Shown one piece after another: positions 17,469-26,532 of a stretch of 64,000 nucleotides of DNA. Source of the DNA: VAZQ01 sp035693615 (GTDB lineage Bacteria > Pseudomonadota > Alphaproteobacteria > Rhizobiales > Xanthobacteraceae); the NCBI GenBank assembly GCA_035693615.1, contig DASSGH010000008.1:62001-126000 (forward strand). Direction: 5' to 3'. The position numbers and the translations under genes were made by a program. Positions within the stretch are counted from its first letter, which is position 1; every line of letters begins with the position of its first letter. The notes under the pieces are model-generated. The model was not told the origin of the DNA. It did not search any database and saw only the letters and a list, made by a program, of their open reading frames with translations.

Positions 17469-17499
17469 GGCATCGAAAACACGTTTTCGCCCCGATGCC
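17469..17499. repeat. Hairpin in the leader region of the aminotransferase gene
   Basis: The outer arms GGCATCG (17469-17475) and CGATGCC (17493-17499) enclose an inner CGAAAAC-AC-GTTTTCG palindrome (17474-17489). It lies about 90 bases upstream of the aatA ATG, and may be an operator or an mRNA leader structure. No start codon or leader peptide could be tied to it. Confidence 0.35.
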
Positions 17500-17586
17500 A
17501 TCACACTGGTGTGTGCATCGGCGATTGAGACTTGCCGGCGACGGCAACGCCGATTAGGAAGCTCGCGCCGCCAAGCGGAGAGTCTC

Positions 17587-18792
17587 ATGCCCCTGCTCGC
17601 AGAATCGCTCAAGCGCATCAAGCCGTCCGCCACCATCGCCGTGACGGACAAGGCGCGCGCGCTCAAAGCCGCCGGCCGCGACGTGATCGGATTGGGCGCC
17701 GGAGAGCCGGACTTCGATACGCCGGAGCACATCAAGCGCGCCGCGATCCGCGCGATCGAAGGCGGCAAGGCGGCGAAGTACACTGCCGTCGACGGCATTC
17801 CCGAGCTCAAGGCCGCCATCGCCCGCAAGTTCAAGCGCGAGAACGGACTCGACTACAAGCCGAGCCAGATCACCGTCGGCACCGGCGGCAAGCAGGTGCT
17901 CTACAACGCGTTGGTCGCGACGCTCGACCCCGGCGACGAGGTGGTCATCGCGGCGCCGTATTGGGTGAGCTATCCGGAGATGGTCATGCTCGCCGGCGGC
18001 GAGCCGGTGGGCGTCCCTACCACGCTCGAGTCGGGCTTCAAGATGAGCGCCGAGGCGCTCGAGCGCGCGATCACCCCGAAGACCAAGTGGGTGCTGCTCA
18101 ATTCGCCGTCGAATCCGACCGGCGCGGCCTATACGCGCGCCGAGCTCAAGCGGCTGACCGACGTCCTGGTCAGGCATCCGAACGTCTACGTGATGACCGA
18201 CGACATGTACGAGCACCTCGTCTACGACGAGTTCGAATTCACCACCCCGGCGCAGCTCGAGCCTCGACTGTACGATCGCACGCTGACCGTGAACGGTGTG
18301 TCGAAGACGTACTGCATGACCGGTTGGCGCATCGGTTACGGCGGCGGACCCGAGCCGCTGATCAAGGCGATGGCGATGGTGCAGTCGCAATCGACCTCGA
18401 ACCCGACCGCGGTGTCGCAATGGGCGGCCGTCGAGGCCCTCGACGGACCGCAGGACTTCATCGCCAAGCACAACGCCATCTTCAAGGAGCGGCGCGATCT
18501 TTGCGTGTCGATGCTCAACCAGGCGCGCGGCATCCGTTGCCCGAAGCCCGAGGGCGCTTTCTACGTCTATCCGTCGTGCGCCGGCACCATGGGCAGGACC
18601 GCGCCGACCGGTCGCAAGCTCGGCACCGACGAGGATTTCGTCACCGAGCTGTTGGAGGCGGAGGGTGTGGCGGTGGTGCAAGGCACGCCGTTCGGCTTCG
18701 GTCCCGCGTTTCGCATCTCGTATGCGACCAAGACCGAAGACGTGGAGGAAGCGTGTCGGCGCATTCAGCGCTTCTGCGGCAACTTGACATGA
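17587..18792 (+). CDS. aatA: Aspartate aminotransferase (class I/II, type Ib)
   Basis: The 401-residue PLP enzyme interconverts aspartate/2-oxoglutarate and oxaloacetate/glutamate in the cytoplasm. Typical blocks are GLGAGEPDFDTPEHIK, YTAVDGIPELKAAI, NSPSNPTGA, MTDDMYEHLVYDE and the PLP-lysine motif NGVSKTYCMTGWRIGY. C-terminal FRISYATKTE holds the carboxylate-binding Arg. The frame is open well upstream, but the ATG at 17587 with MPLLAESLKRIKPSATIAVT is the family start. The -35-like TTGACA of the next gene overlaps its last codons. Confidence 0.95.
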   Translation: MPLLAESLKRIKPSATIAVTDKARALKAAGRDVIGLGAGEPDFDTPEHIKRAAIRAIEGGKAAKYTAVDGIPELKAAIARKFKRENGLDYKPSQITVGTGGKQVLYNALVATLDPGDEVVIAAPYWVSYPEMVMLAGGEPVGVPTTLESGFKMSAEALERAITPKTKWVLLNSPSNPTGAAYTRAELKRLTDVLVRHPNVYVMTDDMYEHLVYDEFEFTTPAQLEPRLYDRTLTVNGVSKTYCMTGWRIGYGGGPEPLIKAMAMVQSQSTSNPTAVSQWAAVEALDGPQDFIAKHNAIFKERRDLCVSMLNQARGIRCPKPEGAFYVYPSCAGTMGRTAPTGRKLGTDEDFVTELLEAEGVAVVQGTPFGFGPAFRISYATKTEDVEEACRRIQRFCGNLT

Positions 18793-18812
18793 CGATCGCG
18801 ATCTTGCGTAAG
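18784..18812 (+). promoter_or_regulatory. Candidate sigma-70 promoter for the DUF992 gene
   Basis: A perfect TTGACA (18784-18789) overlaps the aatA stop. The CGTAAGGT region about 17-19 bases on is the only -10-like stretch (weak match). It is followed by about 60 bases of leader, AGGAGGG and the DUF992 ATG. Confidence 0.4.
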
Positions 18813-18872
18813 GTCTGCCGCTGAGTCGCAACCCGGTCGGGCTTGCGCCAATCGAGCAAAAGGAGGGTCCAT

Positions 18873-19349
18873 ATGTTTCGTTATGCCGTCGGGGCAGCAG
18901 CCCTGACGCTTGTTATCGCGCTCGCCGAGCCAGCAGCCGCCCAGCGCGTGCGTGCGGGCGTGCTGACTTGCGACATCTCGGCCGGCATGAGCTTCATCGT
19001 CGGGTCGCAGAAGTCGGTCGTGTGCACGTTCGCGCCCGAACCGCCCGGGCCGCAACAGGTCTACAGCGGCTCGATCAGCAAGTTCGGGCTCGATGTCGGC
19101 GCCACCGGCGGCGGCGTGATGGTGTGGGCGGTGTTCACCGACAGCATGGCGCCTCCGGGCGCGGGCTTTCTCGCCGGCGACTATTTCGGCGCGAGCGGGC
19201 AGGTAACGATCGCCGCGGGACTCGGCGCCAACGTTCTCCTCGGCGGCAACAACAACACGGTGGCGTTGCAGCCGATCTCGGTGGCGACCTCGGTCGGGCT
19301 CAATTTCGCTCTTGGCGTGGCGGAATTACATCTGCGCTCCGGCCCCTGA
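18873..19349 (+). CDS. DUF992 domain-containing periplasmic protein
   Basis: The protein has 158 residues. A Sec signal (MFRYAVGAAALTLVIALAEPAAA) is cleaved near residue 24. The mature part RVRAGVLTCDISAGMSFIVGSQKSVVCTF matches DUF992, a family largely restricted to alphaproteobacteria, with two Cys that could form a disulfide. The protein is Gly-rich with alternating small residues, suggesting beta structure. Its function is unknown. The ATG at 18873 has AGGAGGG before it; a longer frame from 18843 is less likely. A clear intrinsic terminator follows. Confidence 0.88.
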   Translation: MFRYAVGAAALTLVIALAEPAAAQRVRAGVLTCDISAGMSFIVGSQKSVVCTFAPEPPGPQQVYSGSISKFGLDVGATGGGVMVWAVFTDSMAPPGAGFLAGDYFGASGQVTIAAGLGANVLLGGNNNTVALQPISVATSVGLNFALGVAELHLRSGP

Positions 19350-19374
19350 CCGGCGCAACCTCGATGCGATGATG

Positions 19375-19402
19375 AACGGCCGCCCTCGAGGCGGCCGTTT
19401 TC
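19375..19402 (+). terminator. Intrinsic terminator after the DUF992 gene
   Basis: The 10-bp arms AACGGCCGCC (19375-19384) and GGCGGCCGTT (19390-19399) are perfect, the loop is 5 bases, and the stem runs into TTTT. It separates the DUF992 gene from the EF-G paralogue downstream. Confidence 0.8.
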
Positions 19403-19547
19403 GTCGCTGAACGAGCGCGTCGTCCGCTCCGGTTCCGCCCCCGGTCGATGAGACTCCGACGCCTCTTGCCAGTCTCCCTCCGGCCTGAAACGATGGTTGC
19501 AACGGTCTCGCAGAAGACTGCATCTCGCTCGCTACGGGAGGCGGAAA

Positions 19548-21599
19548 ATGGCACAGAACGGCACACGAGCCACGGGCCCACGGTGCATCGCGCTGGTGGG
19601 CCCATTCCAAAGCGGTAAGACGACGCTGCTCGAAGGGATCCTCGCCCGCACCGGCGCGATCCAGCGTCAAGGCACGATCGACGCGGGGAACACCGTCGGT
19701 GACGCCAGCAAGGAAGCGCGTCATCACATGATGAGCGTCGAGATCTCCGTCGCCAGCGCCAATTTTAAGGGCGACACGTATACTTTCGTCGATTGCCCAG
19801 GCTCGGTCGAATTCGTCCAGGACATGCGCGCGGCGCTGCCGGCGGTCGATGCCGCGGTTGTCGTCTGCGAGCTCGACGAGAAGAAGGTGCCGCAGCTTCA
19901 GCTCATTATGCGCGAGCTCGAAGCGCAGAAAATTCCGCGTTTTCTCTTCCTCAACAAGATCGACAAGGCGGATTCCACCATCCACGATGTGCTCAGGGTC
20001 TTGCAGCCCGCCTCCCGCGGCAAGCTACTGGTGCGACAGATCCCGACGTTTTCCGGCGACATCATCACCGGCTTCGTCGATCTCGCGCTGGAGCGCGCGT
20101 TCGTTTACAAGGAGCACGCGCCCTCGGAAGTTATTCCGCTCGAAGGCGATGCGCTCGATCGCGAGAAGACAGCAAGGTTCTCGATGCTGGAGACCTTGGC
20201 CGACCACGACGACGAGCTGATGGAGCAGCTGCTCGAGGACATTCAGCCGCCGCGCGACAAAGTATTCGACGATCTGTCCAAGGAATTGCGCGAAGGTCTG
20301 GTCTGTCCCGTGCTGTTAGGCTCGGCCACGCGCACCAACGGCGTGCTGCGGCTGATGAAGGCGTTGCGCCACGAGACGCCCGGCATCGCCGATACCGCCA
20401 AGCGGCTCGGCGTGAAATCGGGCCAAAGCGTCGCTTACGTGCTCAAGACCATCAATACCGCGCACGGCGGCAAGATGTCGGTAGTGCGCGTGCTCGGGGG
20501 AAAGATCGGCGACGGCGCCAATATCACGACCGCCGACGGGCAGACCGGACGGGTCGCCGCGGTTTTCAAGCTAATGGGTCAAAACAGCGAGAAGCGCGGG
20601 GCCGCCGAGGCCGGCGAGACCGTGGCGCTCGGCAAGCTCGATCACACCAAGACAGGAGATACCTTGAGCGACGGTGCGCAGCCGCACGCGGCGGTTGCCA
20701 AGGTCGTTCCTCATCCGCCGGTGCTCTCCATCGCGGTCGCCGCCAAGGAGCGCAAGGACGACGTCAAACTTGGGCAGGCGCTCGCCAAGCTGGTCGAGGA
20801 GGACCCTTCGATCAGCGTTGTCCACAATCCCGAGGCGCATGAAGTGGTGCTATGGGGCCAGGGCGAGATGCAGCTGCGCGTCGCCACCGAGCGGCTGGCC
20901 GATCGCTTCGGCATCGCCACCGTCACGCACAAGCCGACGGTGGGTTACCGCGAAACCATCAAGAAGGGCATCGTTCAGCGCGGCCGCCACAAGAAGCAAT
21001 CAGGCGGCCACGGCCAATACGGCGACGTCGTTCTCGACATCAAGCCGCTGCCGCGCGGGTCGGGCTTCAGCTTCAGCGAAGAGATCAAGGGCGGCGTGGT
21101 GCCGCGCAATTACATTCCTTCGGTGGAGGAGGGCGTCATCGACGCGCTCAAGCACGGTCCGCTCGGCTTCCCGGTGGTCGACGTCGCGGCGAAGCTGATC
21201 GACGGCTCCTACCACACGGTCGATTCCTCCGACATGGCGTTTCAGCTCGCCGGCCGGCTCGCGATCCACGATGGCTTGCCGCAGTGTCAGCCGGTGCTGC
21301 TCGAGCCGATCTATCAGGTCGAGATCGTCTGCCCGTCGGAGGCAACCGCCAAGATGAACGCGCTCATGTCGGGACGGCGCGGCCAGATCCTCGGCTTCGA
21401 CACGCGCGAGGGCTGGGAGGGCTGGGACGTGGTGCGCGTGCAGATGCCGGAATCGGAGATCGGCGATCTCATCGTGGAGGTGCGCTCGGCGACGGCTGGC
21501 GTCGGCAGCTTCACGTTCAAGTTCGACCATATGGCCGAACTCATGGGCCGCACCGCCGAGCAGATCGTGGCGGCGCGCAAAGCCGCGGCGGCCGCCTAG
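19548..21599 (+). CDS. Elongation factor G-like protein (EF-G2 paralogue)
   Basis: The 683-residue translational GTPase has all five EF-G domains. G1 is GPFQSGKTT (18-26) instead of the usual AHVDAGKTT, G3 is DCPGS (82-86) and G4 is NKID (136-139). Position 86 is Ser where EF-G has the catalytic His (DTPGH), so GTP hydrolysis may be altered. Domain IV is recognisable at GGHGQYGDVVLDIKPLPRGSGF and the domain V end at TAGVGSFTFKFDHMAEL. It is not in a str operon (no rpsL, rpsG or tuf), so it is a paralogue rather than the housekeeping fusA. The ATG at 19548 follows GGGAGG. Confidence 0.92.
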   Translation: MAQNGTRATGPRCIALVGPFQSGKTTLLEGILARTGAIQRQGTIDAGNTVGDASKEARHHMMSVEISVASANFKGDTYTFVDCPGSVEFVQDMRAALPAVDAAVVVCELDEKKVPQLQLIMRELEAQKIPRFLFLNKIDKADSTIHDVLRVLQPASRGKLLVRQIPTFSGDIITGFVDLALERAFVYKEHAPSEVIPLEGDALDREKTARFSMLETLADHDDELMEQLLEDIQPPRDKVFDDLSKELREGLVCPVLLGSATRTNGVLRLMKALRHETPGIADTAKRLGVKSGQSVAYVLKTINTAHGGKMSVVRVLGGKIGDGANITTADGQTGRVAAVFKLMGQNSEKRGAAEAGETVALGKLDHTKTGDTLSDGAQPHAAVAKVVPHPPVLSIAVAAKERKDDVKLGQALAKLVEEDPSISVVHNPEAHEVVLWGQGEMQLRVATERLADRFGIATVTHKPTVGYRETIKKGIVQRGRHKKQSGGHGQYGDVVLDIKPLPRGSGFSFSEEIKGGVVPRNYIPSVEEGVIDALKHGPLGFPVVDVAAKLIDGSYHTVDSSDMAFQLAGRLAIHDGLPQCQPVLLEPIYQVEIVCPSEATAKMNALMSGRRGQILGFDTREGWEGWDVVRVQMPESEIGDLIVEVRSATAGVGSFTFKFDHMAELMGRTAEQIVAARKAAAAA

Positions 21600-21779
21600 C
21601 GGCGCGGCGCCGATCCCGCCTTGCGCTTGCGGCGGTCGCCAACCGCCGCAGCGGCCTAATCCGCACTCCGTCCCGGTTTCCAGCCGTGTCGGCGCATCAC
21701 TCGTTCTGCCGCAGCCGTGACTTGCCCGTGATGGACGGCGGGCGTAATCGAATAGCGCCCTTCATCTGGAGCATGAGTC

Positions 21780-22745
21780 ATGCACGTCATTCGCCGCCGC
21801 GGGTGGCAAATTCCCGAACGCCTCGCCACCCCCGAGCACCTTTTCTTCAATCGCCGCGCCCTGCTGGCCGCCAGCGGCGCGGCCGCGTTGACGCTCTCGC
21901 CCAAGGTGGCGCTCGCGCAGCGGATCAGCGATCTGCCGGATCCGACCAAGGACCTCTATCCGGCGAGTCGCAATGAGAAGTACACGCTCGACCGCCCGGT
22001 CACCGACGAGAAGATCAATACCAACTACAACAATTTCTACGAGTTCGGTTCGACCAAGAGCGTCGCCAAGGCAGCGCAGGCGCTCAAGCTGCGGCCATGG
22101 ACGATCAAAATCGACGGCATGGTGGAGGCGCCGCAGGAGATCGGCATCGACGATCTTATCCGCAAGATGCAGCTCGAGGAGCGGCTCTATCGCCATCGCT
22201 GCGTCGAGGCCTGGTCGATGGCCATTCCGTGGAGCGGCTTTCCTCTCGCCAGGCTGGTTGAGTTGGCCAAGCCTCTGTCCTCGGCAAAATACGTGCGGAT
22301 GGAGACGTTTCTCGATCCTTCCGTCGCCACGGCCCAGAAGCAGAGCTGGTATCCATGGCCATACGTCGAAGGATTGACCATCGCGGAGGCAACCAACGAG
22401 CTCGCCTTCCTCGTCACCGGCGCCTACGGCAAACCGGTCTCGAAAGTGCAGGGCGCACCGTTGCGTCTCGCCGTGCCCTGGAAGTACGGCTTCAAGTCGA
22501 TCAAGTCGATCGTGCGCTTCAACTTCACCGATCAGCGGCCGAAAAGCTATTGGGAGGCATTGCAAGCGTCCGAGTACGGCTTCTGGGCCAACGTCAATCC
22601 GCAGGTGCCGCATCCGCGCTGGAGCCAGGCCACAGAAGAGCTCATCGGGCGCAACGAGCGGCGCCCCACGCTCATCTTCAACGGTTATGCCGATTATGTC
22701 GCCGACCTTTACAAGGGACTTGAGCGCGAGCGGCTCTGGGCGTGA
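21780..22745 (+). CDS. msrP: Protein-methionine-sulfoxide reductase catalytic subunit MsrP
   Basis: This 321-residue periplasmic molybdopterin enzyme (YedY family) repairs oxidised methionines in envelope proteins. The Tat-type signal is FNRRALLAASGAAALTLSP (residues about 23-41), followed by a long pre-catalytic segment with NEKYTLDRPVTDEKINTNYNN, typical of MsrP. The molybdenum-ligand Cys lies in YRHRCVEAWSMAIPW. WKYGFKSIKSIVRF is another signature. Its usual haem membrane partner MsrQ is not adjacent: the next gene, tctA, is convergent. Electrons must come from an msrQ elsewhere or another donor. Confidence 0.95.
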   Translation: MHVIRRRGWQIPERLATPEHLFFNRRALLAASGAAALTLSPKVALAQRISDLPDPTKDLYPASRNEKYTLDRPVTDEKINTNYNNFYEFGSTKSVAKAAQALKLRPWTIKIDGMVEAPQEIGIDDLIRKMQLEERLYRHRCVEAWSMAIPWSGFPLARLVELAKPLSSAKYVRMETFLDPSVATAQKQSWYPWPYVEGLTIAEATNELAFLVTGAYGKPVSKVQGAPLRLAVPWKYGFKSIKSIVRFNFTDQRPKSYWEALQASEYGFWANVNPQVPHPRWSQATEELIGRNERRPTLIFNGYADYVADLYKGLERERLWA

Positions 22746-22824
22746 GCGGCGGCGCGCCTCATCCGCGCCGGGTTCCCGCTAGCTCTTTTCACCCACCGCG
22801 CGCCGCACCGGCGCGGCGTCGCCG

Positions 22825-24351
22825 CTAGGGATTTTCCCCGACTTCGACCTCGGCTAGGCGGCTGCGCCAGTCCTTGCGGCTGCGTATGAGCGACAGCCCC
22901 GCCAGCGCCAAAAGCGCAGCGCATAGGCCGAGCAGCGTCAGTGCGATCGGACGCTGGAAGAATATCACCCAATTGCCGTTCGACATGATCAGCGATTGGC
23001 GCAGCGACATCTCGAACGTCGGCGCAATCACCAGCCCGAGCACCAGCGGCGCGGGATCGAGCCCGAACTTGCGCAAACCATAGCCGATGATGCCCATGAT
23101 CAGCATGATCCACACGTCGACGATCGAGTGACTGACTTCGTAGACGCCGATGATGCAAAACATGATCACCAGCGGATAGAGGTAAGCGTACGGGATGCGC
23201 AGTATGTTCACGAAAATGCCTACGAGAGGCAAATTGAGCGCAAGCAACATCAAGTTGCCGACATACATCGAGGCGACGAAGCCCCAGAAAATATTCGGAT
23301 GCTCGTTCACCAGCGTTGGGCCGGGTGGGACGCCGTGGATCATCAGCGCTGCGATCAGCACGGCGGTAATCGGGCCGGTCGGAAGGCCGAGCGCCAGCAT
23401 CGGCACGAATGCCCCGGTCGAGGCCGCGTTGTTGGCCGCTTCCGGTCCGGCAACGCCGGCCACCGCGCCCTTGCCGAATTCCTCCGGGTGCTTGGAGAGC
23501 CGCCGCTCGACGCCGTAGGACAGAAAGCTCGAAATAATGTGCGCCGAGCCGGGGGTGAGTCCGATCAGAAAGCCGAGAACCGTCCCGCGCGCGATCGGCA
23601 TGGCCGATTCCCGCCATTCGCGGCGGCTGGGCAGCAGCTCTCGCAGCCGCGGCGCGATCACCTTGCCGACTACGCTTGCGGACGGCGTCGACAAGATCTC
23701 CCCCAGCCCGAACAGGCCGATCGCGACCGGGACGATGCCGATTCCATCCCCCAGCTCGGCGATGTCGAAGGAGTAGCGGAAGTGCCCGGTCATATTGTCG
23801 ATGCCGATGGTGCCGAGCAGGAGTCCGAAGCACGCCATCAGCAGTGTACGCGGCAGCGATGTCGAGGACATGTAGGCGAGAAAGATCAAGCCGAGCACAA
23901 GCAGCGCGGTATATTCCGGCGGCCCGAAGCGCAGCGCGAATGTGGCGAGCGGCGGCGCGATCAGCGTCAGCATGAGGACGCCGAACGTACCGGCCACCCA
24001 TGAGCCGACGGCAGCGATGCACAAGGCTGCGCCCGCGCGTCCTTTCTGCGCCATCGCATAGCCGTCGATGCAGGTCATGACCGAGGAGGCTTCGCCGGGA
24101 ATCCGCATCAGGATCGAGGTGGTCGAGCCGCCGTATTGCGAGCCGTAGTAGATGCCGGCCAGCATCACCACCGACTTGGTGGTGTCGAGGCCGAAAGTTG
24201 CTGGCAAGAGAATGCTGATGCCGGAAAGCGGCCCGATGCCCGGCAATACGCCGACGATGGTGCCGACCAGGCAGCCGAGGAACGCATACCACAAGACGTC
24301 GGGCTGCAGCGCGACGGAGAAGCCGAGCAGGAGACTTTCCACCGTCCCCAT
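22825..24351 (-). CDS. tctA: Tripartite tricarboxylate transporter large membrane subunit TctA
   Basis: The 508-residue inner-membrane protein has about 11-12 helices. The conserved TctA motifs GTIVGVLPGIGPLSGISILLP (N-terminal) and ALGLPTGPITAVLIAALMIHG (central repeat) are present, along with GGSTTSILMRIPGEASSV. It is the transport channel of the TTT family. The ATG at 24351 begins MGTVESLLLGF; the frame extends upstream over tctB as a shadow. Two bases separate it from the tctB stop, so translation is coupled. Order on this strand is tctC, tctB, tctA. Confidence 0.95.
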   Translation of the reverse strand: MGTVESLLLGFSVALQPDVLWYAFLGCLVGTIVGVLPGIGPLSGISILLPATFGLDTTKSVVMLAGIYYGSQYGGSTTSILMRIPGEASSVMTCIDGYAMAQKGRAGAALCIAAVGSWVAGTFGVLMLTLIAPPLATFALRFGPPEYTALLVLGLIFLAYMSSTSLPRTLLMACFGLLLGTIGIDNMTGHFRYSFDIAELGDGIGIVPVAIGLFGLGEILSTPSASVVGKVIAPRLRELLPSRREWRESAMPIARGTVLGFLIGLTPGSAHIISSFLSYGVERRLSKHPEEFGKGAVAGVAGPEAANNAASTGAFVPMLALGLPTGPITAVLIAALMIHGVPPGPTLVNEHPNIFWGFVASMYVGNLMLLALNLPLVGIFVNILRIPYAYLYPLVIMFCIIGVYEVSHSIVDVWIMLIMGIIGYGLRKFGLDPAPLVLGLVIAPTFEMSLRQSLIMSNGNWVIFFQRPIALTLLGLCAALLALAGLSLIRSRKDWRSRLAEVEVGENP

Positions 24352-24353
24352 TG

Positions 24354-24800
24354 CTAGAATCCGAGAATGCCGCGTTCGAGCGGCGTCTTCAGCGCCACGT
24401 CGAACAACAGATAGGTCAGCGCGACCGCGCCGATGCTGAAGCCGGCGGCGAGGAGGGGGTTGCGCCGCTCGGTGCCGAAAGTCAGCGCGAATAGCAGCAG
24501 CGCCATGGTCACGAGGAAGCCCAAGGTCTGATAGAGCGCGATGGCGACGGCGGTGATCGCGACCACCCGGGCTGCGTGCGGCAGGTCGCCCCAAGCGACG
24601 GTCGCGACCGCCGCGCTCTCGCCCGCGCGCAGGATCAGCAGCAATCCGAACAGAATGAGGAAGGCGGCGACGAGCTTGGGCATCATGCCCGCTCCGGGGA
24701 ATGACAGCGTGCCGACCGGCAAATCGCCGCTGAGCGCGACAACGAGCGTGCCGAACGCGACAAAGGTGCCGCCGACGATGTGATCAGTATGCAGAGTCAC
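24354..24800 (-). CDS. tctB: Tripartite tricarboxylate transporter small membrane subunit TctB (DUF1468)
   Basis: The 148-residue protein has four predicted helices (about 8-26, 38-60, 77-108, 117-136). TctB proteins are poorly conserved, but length, topology, the PGAGMMPKLVA segment and the position between tctC and tctA make the assignment good. It probably links the binding protein to TctA. Confidence 0.9.
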   Translation of the reverse strand: MTLHTDHIVGGTFVAFGTLVVALSGDLPVGTLSFPGAGMMPKLVAAFLILFGLLLILRAGESAAVATVAWGDLPHAARVVAITAVAIALYQTLGFLVTMALLLFALTFGTERRNPLLAAGFSIGAVALTYLLFDVALKTPLERGILGF

Positions 24801-24900
24801 GCTCTCTTCGTCCCCTCCCGCCGGCCGCGCGCGCTCGCAGCGCAGCTTAAGGCGCTCGATTGTCGTGCGGCGCAGTCGTGCGGCGTAATCGCGGTCGAGC

Positions 24901-25881
24901 TCACCCCTCGACCTTGCCGATCGAGCGGATTGCCGCTTCCATGCGCTTGCTGTCGGTCTCCCAGAATGCCGCGAATTCCGGCTGATCCATGTAGGCGAGT
25001 TCCTGACCGAGATTGGCGAGCGCCGCCTTGAATTGCTCGCTGTGCGCCGCTTTGTTCACTGTCGTGCGCAGATAAGTGACGACCTCAGCCGGGGTTGCCT
25101 TCGGGGCGAACATGCCGACCCAGAGATAGTATTCGATGTCGTAGCCTAGCTCCTTCATGGTCGGCACGTCGGGCAACGCCTTCGAGCGCTGCGCGCCGAA
25201 TAACGCGAGGGGCCGCGCTTTGCCGGCCTTGATCTGGGAAAGGCTCGCCGAAATCGACGAAACCAGGACCTGCGAATTGTTGCCGAGGAAAGCGGTCAGC
25301 GCGGGCCCGCCGCCCTGAGTCGGCAAATGCCGCAGCTTCAAGTCGCCAGCAGCGGCGGTAAACAGCGCCGTCGGGATATGCAAGGCGCCGTAGAGGCCCG
25401 AGGAGCTGAAGATGATTTCGTTCGGCCGTTTTTTGGCGTCGTCGATGAGTTCTTTGAGATTCTTGTACGGTTGATGATCGTTGACGATGAGAACGCATGG
25501 ATCAGCCACGAAGCGTGCAATCGGGATAAAGTCGGCGCGGGTGAACTTTGGCGTGCGTCCAAAGAGCTTGTCGACTTCGGCGAAACCGGAGATCGACGGG
25601 AGGTGGAGAAGGAGCGTGTAGCCATCGGGCTTGGCGTTGGCGACGAACTGCGCGCCGACGGCTCCTGCGGCGCCGGATTTTGTCTCGATCACCACCGGCT
25701 TCTGCACCATCGGCTCCATTACCGCAGCCAACGGGCGGCCGACCACGTCCGCCGCGCCGCCCGGCGGGAAGGGATTGACCAGCACGATCGCGTGGCTCGG
25801 ATAGGCGGCCTCTTGCGCGAACGATGCTTTGAGGCTCGCCGCTGCGGCAGCGGAGCCGATGATGAAGCCGCGTCGATCCAT
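24901..25881 (-). CDS. tctC: Tripartite tricarboxylate transporter substrate-binding protein TctC (Bug family)
   Basis: The 326-residue periplasmic receptor is for a carboxylate or related compound. The signal MDRRGFIIGSAAAAASLKASFA has RRGF, so Tat export is possible. Bug-family features are AAYPSHAIVLVNPFPPGGAADVVGR and GAAGAVGAQFVANAKPDGYTL. The ATG at 25881 follows GGGAGGAC, which decides between it and a much longer open frame reaching 26079. It is 100 bases upstream of tctB on the same strand and is the likely receptor of this system. Confidence 0.94.
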   Translation of the reverse strand: MDRRGFIIGSAAAAASLKASFAQEAAYPSHAIVLVNPFPPGGAADVVGRPLAAVMEPMVQKPVVIETKSGAAGAVGAQFVANAKPDGYTLLLHLPSISGFAEVDKLFGRTPKFTRADFIPIARFVADPCVLIVNDHQPYKNLKELIDDAKKRPNEIIFSSSGLYGALHIPTALFTAAAGDLKLRHLPTQGGGPALTAFLGNNSQVLVSSISASLSQIKAGKARPLALFGAQRSKALPDVPTMKELGYDIEYYLWVGMFAPKATPAEVVTYLRTTVNKAAHSEQFKAALANLGQELAYMDQPEFAAFWETDSKRMEAAIRSIGKVEG

Positions 25882-26144
25882 GCTGTCCTCCCGAGGATCG
25901 CCTCGCATTCGAAGAGGCGCCGGTTTCCTGCGGGCGGCGATGCTAGGAGCCACGTCCGGGAGGGTCAACCTCGCGCGTCCGCGGCATAGGGCGCAGTCGC
26001 GCGCACGCGATGCCAAGCCTTGCCGCCGGGCAGCACTGTTGATCAGCTTGCGTGCCCAGCACTCATTATGATTCAACATTCGCGGTCACCGCCTGCCCGG
26101 ACCGCGAGCGGCAGGCCAAGAGCACATGCGAGCGAGGACACGAC

Positions 26145-26447
26145 ATGCCGGCCTATTGGGTTGCGCGATCCAGAATCAACGATCCGGTCGAGTACAAGAA
26201 GTACACGGACCTCGTGCCGGGCATCATTGCCAAGTTCGGCGGCAAGGTGCTCGCGCGCGGCGGCCGCTATCAGATGATGGAAGGGCCGGCCAAGTTCCAG
26301 CGGTTCGTCGTGATCGAATTTCCCAGCTTCGAGCAGGGCGTCGCCTGTTTCACTTCGCCGGAATATGACCGTGCCGCGGCTTTCCGCCGCAACGGCGCGG
26401 GCGAAGTGGAGACCGTCATTGTCGAAGGCGGCGATTCGACGCGTTAG
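26145..26447 (+). CDS. DUF1330 domain-containing protein
   Basis: The 100-residue protein is of the dimeric alpha/beta-barrel type. PAYWVARSRINDPVEYKKYTD, GGKVLARGG and VVIEFPSFEQGVACFTSPEY are standard DUF1330 blocks. Its function is unknown; relatives often sit in catabolic clusters. The ATG at 26145 begins MPAYWVAR; the frame is open upstream without family similarity. It is followed 85 bases later by the liv-type binding protein gene on the same strand. Confidence 0.9.
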   Translation: MPAYWVARSRINDPVEYKKYTDLVPGIIAKFGGKVLARGGRYQMMEGPAKFQRFVVIEFPSFEQGVACFTSPEYDRAAAFRRNGAGEVETVIVEGGDSTR

Positions 26448-26532
26448 CATTCCTCAACCGGCCGCCCACTAGCGCGCCGCCGCCCATTGCCCATAAGATG
26501 GGGCAACAAACGTACGTAATGGGAGGATGACC

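Noticed and set aside
17305..17586. N-terminal extension of the aspartate aminotransferase by about 94 residues
   Set aside because: The extension has no similarity to the family and is rich in Arg and Gly; the ATG at 17587 gives the normal N-terminus.
22709..24292. A 527-codon minus-strand frame overlapping tctA
   Set aside because: It is the shifted frame of tctA, which has intact TctA motifs and membrane helices; the shifted product is Arg/His-rich without helices.
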